A DNA stretch of 64,000 nucleotides, from the NCBI GenBank assembly GCA_021151825.1, contig JAGKWQ010000005.1, forward strand, positions 1-64,000, written 5' to 3'. Origin of the DNA: Cellvibrionaceae bacterium. Its GTDB lineage: Bacteria; Pseudomonadota; Gammaproteobacteria; Pseudomonadales; Cellvibrionaceae. Shown here piece after piece: positions 53,147 to 60,323 of the stretch. Every line of letters begins with the position of its first letter. Position 1 is the first letter of the stretch. The position numbers were made by a program, and so were the translations under genes. A model generated the notes under the pieces. That model was not told where the DNA came from and did no database searches. It worked only from the letters and a program-made list of their open reading frames with translations.

Positions 53147-54577
53147 ATGCAAAGACATTTAAAACAATGGATGCTCGCCGCCGCGATCACCAGCGTTAGC
53201 TTCAGCTCAATGGCCGCTGACAAACAAGTCAGCGTTTATACCACCGCCAAGGATTCCAACCAGCGCATTAGCCTGAGCGATACACTCAGCCTCAAGCCTG
53301 CGCAACAATATCCGGAAACCGATATCGCCGTTATTGTTAATCCGGAAATCCGCTATCAAAAAATCCTCGGTATTGGTGGCGCGGTCACTGACGCAAGCGC
53401 GGAAGTCTTTGCCAAATTAAATCGTAAAAAACAGGATGAATTCCTGAAAGCCTATTACGACAATCAACACGGTATTGGTTACACCTTGCTGCGCACTACA
53501 ATTCACAGCTCGGATTTCAGCAGCGGCAGCTACACCTACATCAAAGAAGGCGATAAAGAATTAAAAACCTTCAGCATTGACCACGATCGCAAATACCGTT
53601 TGCCACTGGTTAAAAAAGTGCTAAAAGCTGCCGGCGGAAAAATTACTACTTATGTAAGCCCCTGGTCTGCCCCTGCATTTATGAAAGACACCAACAACAT
53701 GTTGCGCGGTGGAAAATTATTGCCGGAATACAATGCAGCTTGGGCGCTCTACTACACCAAATTTATTAAAGCTTACGAAAAAGAAGGCGTGCCGATTTGG
53801 GGTTTGACAGTACAAAACGAACCTATGGCAAAACAAACCTGGGAATCCATGATTTTCACCGCGGAAGATGAGCGCGATTTCCTGAAAAATCACCTCGGAC
53901 CAACATTGCAGAAAGAAGGTCTGGGCGATAAAAAAATTATTGTATGGGATCACAACCGCGATTTAATTACCCATCGCGCGCACACTATTATGGGCGACCC
54001 GGATGCAGCAAAATACGTATGGGGTATTGGCTTCCACTGGTACGAAACCTGGACCGGTGGCCAACCTATGTATAAAAACGTTGCGGAAGTTAACAGAGCG
54101 TACCCGAATGTAAATTTGATGCTCACCGAGGCAACGGTAGAAAAATTTAATCCGGAACGTTATCAATACTGGCCAAACGGCGAGCGCTATGGGGATTCAT
54201 TGATTAATGATTTCAATTCAGGCGCAGTAGCCTGGACCGACTGGAATATTTTGCTGGACGATAAAGGCGGCCCTAACCATGTTGGCAATTTCTGCTTCTC
54301 ACCGATCCATGCCAACAACAAAGGGGAATTAATTTACACTCCAAGTTATTACTATCTGGGTCATTTCTCCAAATTTATTAAACCCGAAGCCCAGCGTGTC
54401 AGTGCTGTCACCAGCCGTAGTGTGTTGCAAACTACGTCGTTCATTAACGCAGACAATAAACTGGCCACCGTTGTAATGAACAATAGCGATGCAGCAGTTG
54501 CTTATCGCTATTATGTTGGCAACCAGGAAACCAACGTGACTATTCCAGCGCATGCGATTCAAACGCTGGTTTACTAA
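53147..54577 (+). CDS. Secreted GH30 glycosidase (beta-1,6-glucanase-like)
   Basis: A 476-residue enzyme. Signal peptide about 1-25 (ending SMAAD). GH30 barrel with side beta-domain: QKILGIGGAVTDASAEVF near the start, TTIHSSDFSSGSYTY, acid/base E225 in LTVQNEPM, nucleophile E328 in LMLTEATVE, and the C-terminal side-domain strand. Motifs fit GH30 subfamilies 1-3, of which subfamily 3 contains beta-1,6-glucanases. The ATG at 53147 gives a clean leader; the frame upstream of it is rejected. Lies 140 bp after the second GH5 gene. Followed by a terminator. Confidence 0.9.
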   Translation: MQRHLKQWMLAAAITSVSFSSMAADKQVSVYTTAKDSNQRISLSDTLSLKPAQQYPETDIAVIVNPEIRYQKILGIGGAVTDASAEVFAKLNRKKQDEFLKAYYDNQHGIGYTLLRTTIHSSDFSSGSYTYIKEGDKELKTFSIDHDRKYRLPLVKKVLKAAGGKITTYVSPWSAPAFMKDTNNMLRGGKLLPEYNAAWALYYTKFIKAYEKEGVPIWGLTVQNEPMAKQTWESMIFTAEDERDFLKNHLGPTLQKEGLGDKKIIVWDHNRDLITHRAHTIMGDPDAAKYVWGIGFHWYETWTGGQPMYKNVAEVNRAYPNVNLMLTEATVEKFNPERYQYWPNGERYGDSLINDFNSGAVAWTDWNILLDDKGGPNHVGNFCFSPIHANNKGELIYTPSYYYLGHFSKFIKPEAQRVSAVTSRSVLQTTSFINADNKLATVVMNNSDAAVAYRYYVGNQETNVTIPAHAIQTLVY

Positions 54578-54599
54578 TCGACTATTGTTTATCGTTTTA

Positions 54600-54629
54600 A
54601 AAACCCGCTTCGGCGGGTTTTTTATTTTT
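54600..54629 (+). terminator. Terminator after GH30
   Basis: AAACCCGC-TTCG-GCGGGTTT followed by TTTATTTTT. Ends the glucanase gene set. The remaining 270 bp up to the methyltransferase-fold gene (54630-54900) shows nothing I can assign besides an AAGGA ribosome binding site just before 54901. Confidence 0.85.
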
Positions 54630-54900
54630 GCACAAATGGATTTAAAAATATCCTGGCGGAATTTTAATACGAGCAGGATGAGCGCTGAAAGACAGTCGCT
54701 CGCATCCGCGCCAGCAAACGCATATCCGGTGCACTTATCGATATGTACAGCATGAAGAATCCCCATCAGTAGTGCCTTTCGGCTTTACAAAAAATGATCC
54801 TTTATTACACCCAACAACCACGATAACAGGCAAACTCCCACTCACTTTCAAACATCCAAAAGATGCCCTGTCTAACCGCCCCTGATAAAGGAACGTTGCT

Positions 54901-55761
54901 ATGAAAAAGTTCGGCCTGATTGCCAGCGTAATCTTACTTGGTGCCTGCGCATCTCACTCGCTGACAAACACGTTAAGCAAGGAAAATAGCGCGCGATTGA
55001 TCAGCATCACCCAAAGCCTTCCGTCCGAACAACAAGCGCGTTATGCAGCCCGTCACCCGGTAGAAACGCTCTCATTTTTTGGTGTAAAACCCGGTGATAC
55101 TGTGGTTGAAGTTTTACCGGGCGATGGCTGGTATTCAAAAATCCTGGCGCCTTACTTAGGTAAAAATGGTCAATTGATTGGTGTGGATTACAGCCTTGAT
55201 CTGTGGCCAAAATTTGGCAGCTGGGTGAATACGGAATTTATAGAGGGGCGCAAACGCTGGCCTGCGGAGTGGAGTGCAAATGCAAGAAGCTGGGGCGGTG
55301 AGGATGGTGCAGCGGCGCAGGCCTACACCTTCGCCAACTTACCGGCTGACCTTACTGGCAAAGTAGATTCTGTTTTATTTATTCGCGCCCTGCACAATTT
55401 GGCGAATTATGAAAATGATGGAGGCTATCTCACACAAGCGCTGAGTGAAACCAAACGTGTATTAAAACCCGGCGGTATTGTCGGCATCGTCCAGCATGCA
55501 ATGAGTGAAGACAAACCCGATGCCTGGGCATCCGGAAAAAACGGCTACTTAAAACGTTCTTTTATTATTAGCTTTATGGAAAACGCTGGCTTTGAGCTAG
55601 TTGCTGAAAGCGATATTAATAAAAACCCGAAAGATGATCCGCAAGCAGGCGAAAATGTCTGGCGTTTACCGCCCAGCCTGGATGCAAAGGAAGCTGATAA
55701 GGAAAAATATCGCGCAATGGGTGAATCAAATCGAGTGACTTTATTATTTAGAAAGAAATAA
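54901..55761 (+). CDS. Lipoprotein with SAM-methyltransferase fold
   Basis: A 286-residue protein with a lipoprotein signal peptide (lipobox LLGAC, cysteine at residue 16). A class I methyltransferase-like domain follows: VEVLPGDGWYSKILAPYLG (motif I, with PGDGW in place of the usual GxGxG), GVDYS, FIRALHNLANY and VLKPGGIVGIVQH. Such exported methyltransferase-fold proteins occur in Caulobacter and Shewanella without known function. SAM is not expected outside the cytoplasm, so catalysis is doubtful. AAGGA precedes the ATG. Single gene after the GH30 terminator. Confidence 0.85.
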   Translation: MKKFGLIASVILLGACASHSLTNTLSKENSARLISITQSLPSEQQARYAARHPVETLSFFGVKPGDTVVEVLPGDGWYSKILAPYLGKNGQLIGVDYSLDLWPKFGSWVNTEFIEGRKRWPAEWSANARSWGGEDGAAAQAYTFANLPADLTGKVDSVLFIRALHNLANYENDGGYLTQALSETKRVLKPGGIVGIVQHAMSEDKPDAWASGKNGYLKRSFIISFMENAGFELVAESDINKNPKDDPQAGENVWRLPPSLDAKEADKEKYRAMGESNRVTLLFRKK

Positions 55762-55887
55762 GTGTTTTAAAAATCGATTTGAAAAAACGATATCTGGATA
55801 AAACAATACCGCAATTACACAGTAGCAATACCGAAAAGGTTTTGATGTTTTTTCAAAACCTTTTTTTGTTTTCAGCACAACATTAAT

Positions 55888-56451
55888 TTAAATAGTGCAA
55901 CCTTGTTCATCGCAATGTGCCGCTTGCGATCTTTGCACAGGATCACCCTCCAACAGCGATGATTTACGTAAGGTGTCAGCTTCCCGTATCAACTCTGCGA
56001 TTTGCGCTCCCAACAGCATATCGCTCACTTGTCCAAAATGCTGGTAACGAATAACACCCGCCGCATCGATCAATGTCAGCGTTGGCGTGCCCTGCATAAA
56101 GTAGGCACTCATAGTGCGCGGTGTGGGCGCACCATCAATACCGGCGCGATCCACCCCCACTGGAAACTGAATGCGATATTCATGCAAAAATGCTTGCAGT
56201 GAAGTGGGTGTCATTGCGGCGTGATGTTCAAACACCGTGTGCAATCCGACCACCGCCACATCGTCTGCCGCAAAGGTGGCGCGAATACGCGTCGCTTGCG
56301 GCAAGCCGTGGGATACACAGCCGGGACACAACATCTGGAATGATTCCAGGGCGATCACTTTGCCGCGCAAGGATTCGAGATTCAGCGCCGCTGGTGTATT
56401 GAACCATTGGTCGATTTGCCACGCGGGCGCGGGACGATTCACTTTGCTCAT
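55888..56451 (-). CDS. Thioredoxin-fold redoxin (TlpA/AhpC-TSA type)
   Basis: A 187-residue protein with the redoxin fold. LRGKVIALESFQMLCPGCVSHGLPQ carries a CPGC active site, and the cis-proline loop is MQGTPTLTLID. No signal peptide. The last residues contain a CDEQGC pair that could add a redox or metal site. GGAG is 7 nt before the ATG at 56451, which decides the start. Last gene of an apparent MarR-secreted protein-redoxin operon, 93-113 bp after its neighbour. Confidence 0.85.
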   Translation of the reverse strand: MSKVNRPAPAWQIDQWFNTPAALNLESLRGKVIALESFQMLCPGCVSHGLPQATRIRATFAADDVAVVGLHTVFEHHAAMTPTSLQAFLHEYRIQFPVGVDRAGIDGAPTPRTMSAYFMQGTPTLTLIDAAGVIRYQHFGQVSDMLLGAQIAELIREADTLRKSSLLEGDPVQRSQAAHCDEQGCTI

Positions 56452-56564
56452 GTTTGTGCTCCACATTATCAAGGCCGGTTTTTGACCGGCACCGAAGAAA
56501 TACCACCGGCGGGATCACCACCGGTTGCAGTTAGTTAATGATTAAGAATCAGAAATCAGGTGAA

Positions 56565-57323
56565 TTATTGATTCGGTTTGCCTGGCAAACTCAAATCGCC
56601 CGATGCGACTTTGAATACATCCACCACACACAACAGCGGCGCATGCACGCTGGCATTAACACGCAGGCCGGCGGTCACACCATCAAATTTCGCGGCGGCG
56701 ACAACACCGATATCATCAAACGGCACGCGCACTTCTACGGTTTGGCCTTTGAATACCGGTTCCCAACCGGGGCTGTCGATTAATATAGGTAAACCCGGCC
56801 AGGTTTTTGGCAAGCGCGGCTTTGCGCCGTTCGGAATATCGACCACACCCAGTGCACCTGGGCCACAAGCGTCTGTCGGTTTGAGTACAACCCAGTGGCT
56901 GTGCCAGAGATCGCCGTCATTGGTGAGATTACCATCGCCGTTTTCGTCGTAGAGCGGGGTATCATCAAAATCCGGATGCGCGGTCAGGGCCATGGCGAGA
57001 ATGCCGGTGCCCCGTTCAAATCCGACTTCATAAGGATCGATGCTGGTCGGCCACACATAGGAAAACACATTGCTGCCGGCGAGCTTGCCGGTTTTGGCGG
57101 GCTTGCTTTTGCCGGCTTTGCCCGAGACGGCCATATGGAAAGTGACGACGTTATTTTCAGTCGTGACTTTAGCGTGGACGATATCAAAATCAGCTTTCAC
57201 CGCTTTGTTCGCTGCCGATTGGATGCCGCCGCGATGTTCAGCATGGGCGTCGTGCGCATTGGCAGCGCCATTGCCAAAGGCAAAGATGGCGGCCACTAGG
57301 AGTGGAAGGGCTTTCTGGCGCAT
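56565..57323 (-). CDS. Secreted protein of unknown function in the MarR operon
   Basis: A 252-residue exported protein. Signal peptide about 1-23 (ending ANAHD), then a His-rich mature start (HDAHAEHRGG). The body is probably beta-rich, with YDENGDGNLTNDGDLWHSHW, which combines a Ca-binding-like DxNxDG stretch and a histidine pair, and PTDACGPGALGVVDI. I know related hypothetical proteins beside regulators in other proteobacteria but no function. GAGGA 9 nt before the ATG at 57323 supports it over 57332. Between MarR and redoxin genes, so a metal or redox stress link is plausible (inference). Confidence 0.75.
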   Translation of the reverse strand: MRQKALPLLVAAIFAFGNGAANAHDAHAEHRGGIQSAANKAVKADFDIVHAKVTTENNVVTFHMAVSGKAGKSKPAKTGKLAGSNVFSYVWPTSIDPYEVGFERGTGILAMALTAHPDFDDTPLYDENGDGNLTNDGDLWHSHWVVLKPTDACGPGALGVVDIPNGAKPRLPKTWPGLPILIDSPGWEPVFKGQTVEVRVPFDDIGVVAAAKFDGVTAGLRVNASVHAPLLCVVDVFKVASGDLSLPGKPNQ

Positions 57324-57372
57324 AATTAACATTCCTCGTATTGCGTTGCTTACGTTAAGTACTGGGGAAACC

Positions 57373-57404
57373 GGGCGATATTCGATTGCCGTCGAATATC
57401 GCCC
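57373..57404 (-). repeat. Perfect 13-bp inverted repeat after the MarR gene
   Basis: GGGCGATATTCGA / TCGAATATCGCCC with a 6-nt loop, between the MarR stop (57420) and the secreted-protein start (57323). No T run follows on the minus strand. It may cap the MarR mRNA, attenuate read-through, or be an operator for the downstream genes. Confidence 0.65.
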
Positions 57405-57419
57405 ACTCTTTTATCCGCG

Positions 57420-58061
57420 TTATTGCGAATTCATTTGCCGGAAGCGAAGCACGCTTTCCCCGGCATACTTCTCGTCGGCGGGCTGTTGCTCCGCGCAATC
57501 GACACGTAATTCAGAATCGCCAAATGGCTGTTGCACAAAGGCGCAGAAGTGCGGCTTACCTGGCTGATTACCCTCACCGGGGCGGAAAAACCGGCAGCCT
57601 AAACAGGTGCGCGGCCCCGTCGCCAAGCCTTTTTGCTGGGCTTCGCGCACCAACAATTGGGTTACACGCAACAACGCGCCGACATCCTGTTCATTCAAAC
57701 CATTCATCAACGCCGCTATTCCCTGTTGCGGGTCATTGAGCCGCGTGACGATTTCTCTCCCGGCCTCGGTCACCCCCAATAAACTGGCGCGTTTATCAGC
57801 TGGATCGGCAGTGCGAATCAACCACCCTTTTGCGTCCAGGGCTTTAAGTGAATCGCTCAAGCTAGCTGCTGAAATTCCCAGGCGCTCGGCAATCTGCGTC
57901 GCACGCAATGGTACAGCCGCACCATCAAGCATCCGCAATACCGCCGATTGGGTTGGCGGTAATGATGGAGTCCCATCCTGGCGCCAGGATTGGGCCCGCA
58001 CCAGCGTTGCAAGCTGTTCAAGTCCAGCTACTGCCTGTTGTTTTTTAAAGTCAATTGTCAT
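57420..58061 (-). CDS. MarR-family regulator with C-terminal cysteine cluster
   Basis: A 213-residue regulator. A winged helix-turn-helix (about 35-125) contains SAVLRMLDGAAVPLRATQIAERLG, AASLSDSLKALDAKGWL and RTADPADKRASLLGVT. The C-terminal extension (about 150-213) is unusual for MarR and holds CLGC, HFC and DC (C-x2-C...H-x-C...C), which could bind zinc or an iron-sulfur cluster or act as a redox switch. The gene appears leaderless, with its promoter and a palindrome immediately upstream. It heads an operon with a secreted protein and a redoxin, suggesting redox or metal control. Confidence 0.85.
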   Translation of the reverse strand: MTIDFKKQQAVAGLEQLATLVRAQSWRQDGTPSLPPTQSAVLRMLDGAAVPLRATQIAERLGISAASLSDSLKALDAKGWLIRTADPADKRASLLGVTEAGREIVTRLNDPQQGIAALMNGLNEQDVGALLRVTQLLVREAQQKGLATGPRTCLGCRFFRPGEGNQPGKPHFCAFVQQPFGDSELRVDCAEQQPADEKYAGESVLRFRQMNSQ

Positions 58062-58067
58062 GGCATT

Positions 58068-58096
58068 AATTTAGGACTCCTAACTATTTTTGTCAA
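58068..58096 (-). promoter_or_regulatory. MarR promoter with embedded palindromic operator
   Basis: On the minus strand: -35 TTGACA (58096-58091), 17-bp spacer, -10 TAAATT (58073-58068). The perfect palindrome TTAGGAGTCCTAA (58083-58071) covers the spacer end and the -10, as expected for autorepression. The predicted transcription start falls at about 58061, the A of the ATG, and no Shine-Dalgarno is present. Confidence 0.55.
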
Positions 58097-58162
58097 ATTA
58101 TGGATTTGATAGCCAAAACCATAGGTAAAAGTGGATGTCACCAAGAGTGCAAAATGACCGCA

Positions 58163-58190
58163 AATGTGCGCAGATTCCCTGCGAATGTGC
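58163..58190. repeat. Direct repeat AATGTGC, two helical turns apart
   Basis: AATGTGC at 58163-58169 and again at 58184-58190 (21-bp spacing), each preceded by CA or CG. They are in the divergent region 58062-58522 between MarR and the mannanase gene and may bind a regulator on one DNA face. Partial likeness to a CRP half-site (TGTGA) is noted but not sufficient. Confidence 0.4.
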
Positions 58191-58223
58191 ACTAATTGGC
58201 GTTTTACGATCGTTTTCTACTTG

Positions 58224-58262
58224 TGTACACGGTTACACAGGAATAACATGTAACCGATTACA
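58224..58262 (+). promoter_or_regulatory. Tandem LacI-type operators upstream of the mannanase gene
   Basis: TGTAACCGATTACA at 58249-58262 has arms TGTAA/TTACA around a central CG, the classic LacI-family operator pattern. A second, less perfect site, TGTACACGGTTACA, lies at 58224-58237, centred 25 bp away. Together they also form CGGTTACA-N11-TGTAACCG. They are about 260 bp before the mannanase ATG and suggest sugar-responsive control by an unseen LacI regulator. Confidence 0.6.
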
Positions 58263-58442
58263 ATTCATGCCTACCCGCTTTTATAATAATTATCGCCGCG
58301 ATGTTTCCAGGATTTTCTCTCCAAAAATCCTGCGCGAGCCAGGGCCATGATTGCAATCACAACAAGCAATGCTGTTCACCTCACAACGGATTTTCCGGTG
58401 CTTTGCACTGGTTAAGCTGACGGCAGATTGCACACGCAATTT

Positions 58443-58454
58443 GATAACAATAAC
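58443..58454 (+). promoter_or_regulatory. AACAATAA motif in mannanase leader
   Basis: GATAACAATAAC at 58443-58454, 68 nt before the ATG. It is identical to the motif in the first GH5 leader and, over ten bases, to those of GH53 and the second GH5. Confidence 0.45.
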
Positions 58455-58522
58455 CACGCTCGCACGAACCGGCGCCACCAAACCGCCGCTCGCGCAAGAC
58501 TTCCCTGCAAGGAAACCACTAT

Positions 58523-60205
58523 ATGAAACAACTCATCACCAATTCCAGGAAACACCTGCAACGCACGGCGCTGGCAATCCTGGCTTCAGCAATGGTCGCT
58601 CCGGCATTTGCCGGCTGGAGCGTCAGCGGTTCGCAAATTCTGGACCCAAATGGCAATCCTTTTGTATTCCGCGGTGTTAACCATGCCCATGCGTGGTATC
58701 CGGACCGGCTTAACCAATCCCTGCGCGATATCGCGGCCACCGGCGCTAACTCGGTACGCGTAGTGTTGGCCAATGGCACACAATGGACGCGCAATAGCGG
58801 CGCTGACGTAACCAATGTGATTAACCAATGTAAGACGAACAAACTGGTGTGCGTGCTGGAAGTACACGACTCCACCGGTTATGGAGAAAGCGCGGCAGCC
58901 ACCCATATCAGCCGTGCGACCGAGTATTGGTTGAGTGCAGATATCAAAGCCGCGATCACCGGCCAGGAAGATTATGTGATTGTGAATATCGCCAACGAGC
59001 CGTTTGGCAATAGCACTTCCGCGACCACTTATGCCAACGACACCATCACCGCCGTGCGCGCATTGCGTAGCGGTGGCTTAACGCACCAGTTGATGGTTGA
59101 TGCCGCCAATTGGGGACAGGATTGGCAGAACGCCATGCGCGATAATGCCCCCGCCATTTTTGCCGCCGACACCCTGAAAAACACGGTGTTTTCTGTACAT
59201 ATGTACGAGGTATACAACAGCGCGAGCATCGTGCAAAGCTACCTGAGCAGCTTTCAAACCCGCGGTTTACCGATTGTGGTGGGCGAATTCGGCGCGGAGC
59301 ACAACGGTAGCAATGTGGCGGAAGACGCTATTCTCCAATACGCACAGGATATGCGTATCGGTTATCTGGGCTGGAGCTGGAGCGGTAACGGCAGTTGCTG
59401 TGTGCAACTGGATATCGTCAACAACTGGAACGCGGCTTCGCTCAGTACCTGGGGCAATTTCCTGATCAACAGTACCAACGGTATCAAGGCAACATCGCGC
59501 CTTGCGACTCATTTTGGTACTACGCCAGGGTCATCAAGCAGCTCGCGCTCAAGTGTGGCGCAGAGCAGTTCTTCAGTACCTTCTTCTACGCCGGCAACCA
59601 GTTCGTCCAGCATTCGCTCCAGCAGTTCATCATCGGCGAACAATGCTGGCAGCACCTGTAACTGGTATGGCAATCGCTACCCGATTTGCGTAAGCACACC
59701 ATCCGGCTGGGGTTGGGAAAACCAGCAAAGTTGTGTGGGCCGCACCAGTTGTGCAGCGCTACCGGCACCGTTTGGAATCGAAGGCAGCACTACGTCCAGC
59801 ACACCATCAACCAGCAGCCGCAGCTCCAGTAGCACACCGGCAACCTCCAGCAGCCGCAGCAGTGTGACGCCACCCTCAAGCAGCGCGAGCAGTGTAAATA
59901 ACAACATTGGTGGATTGAGCTGTACCTATGTAGTTTCCAACTCCTGGGGTTCAGGTTTTACCGGTGCGATTCGCGTAACCAATTCCGGCACCAGTGCCAA
60001 ATCCGGCTGGACCGCGAGCTGGCAATACAGCGGCAACAATCGCATCACCAGTTCATGGAATGCGACACTCACAGGTAGCAACCCTTACAGTGCAACCGGT
60101 CTTGGCTGGAACAACAATATCGGCGCGGGTCAAACCGTGGAATTTGGTTTCCAGGGCAATACCAATGGCGGCAGCGTGGAAACACCCGCAGTAACGTGTC
60201 GCTAA
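58523..60205 (+). CDS. Secreted GH5 beta-mannanase-type enzyme with CBM10 and CBM2
   Basis: A 560-residue modular enzyme. Signal peptide 1-30 (ending AFA). GH5 domain about 31-345: LANGTQWTR, LVCVLEVHDSTGYGE, acid/base E159 in NIANEPFG, nucleophile E255 in IVVGEFGAEH. The motifs fit subfamily 8 (bacterial mannanases). A serine-rich linker, then CBM10 about 377-410 (CNWYGNRYPICVSTPSGWGW), second serine linker, and CBM2 about 463-560 ending in TCR. CBM10 and CBM2 bind crystalline cellulose, holding the enzyme on plant cell walls. The architecture is typical of Cellvibrio. Terminator follows. Confidence 0.93.
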   Translation: MKQLITNSRKHLQRTALAILASAMVAPAFAGWSVSGSQILDPNGNPFVFRGVNHAHAWYPDRLNQSLRDIAATGANSVRVVLANGTQWTRNSGADVTNVINQCKTNKLVCVLEVHDSTGYGESAAATHISRATEYWLSADIKAAITGQEDYVIVNIANEPFGNSTSATTYANDTITAVRALRSGGLTHQLMVDAANWGQDWQNAMRDNAPAIFAADTLKNTVFSVHMYEVYNSASIVQSYLSSFQTRGLPIVVGEFGAEHNGSNVAEDAILQYAQDMRIGYLGWSWSGNGSCCVQLDIVNNWNAASLSTWGNFLINSTNGIKATSRLATHFGTTPGSSSSSRSSVAQSSSSVPSSTPATSSSSIRSSSSSSANNAGSTCNWYGNRYPICVSTPSGWGWENQQSCVGRTSCAALPAPFGIEGSTTSSTPSTSSRSSSSTPATSSSRSSVTPPSSSASSVNNNIGGLSCTYVVSNSWGSGFTGAIRVTNSGTSAKSGWTASWQYSGNNRITSSWNATLTGSNPYSATGLGWNNNIGAGQTVEFGFQGNTNGGSVETPAVTCR

Positions 60206-60256
60206 TTTTTTAACGGGACAAATCGCACACCTGACGTGGGCGATGCAGTGATCTAA

Positions 60257-60296
60257 AAATAAAACCCCGCCTTTTACCGCGGGGTTTTATTTTTTA
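60257..60296. terminator. Bidirectional terminator between mannanase and CBM2/PKD genes
   Basis: AAAACCCCGC / GCGGGGTTTT with an 8-nt loop, with A-rich sequence to the left and TATTTTTT to the right. Serves both convergent genes. Confidence 0.88.
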
Positions 60297-60323
60297 CGAG
60301 CAGGATTTTTCTATACGCCGAAC

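Noticed and set aside
54552..54755. A 67-codon plus-strand frame after GH30
   Set aside because: It starts inside GH30 and reads through the GH30 terminator; no ribosome binding site or homology.
59520..59900. Microsatellite-like AGC/TCC repeats as a DNA repeat or CRISPR-like array
   Set aside because: They encode in-frame poly-serine linkers of the mannanase; no spacer-repeat structure is present.
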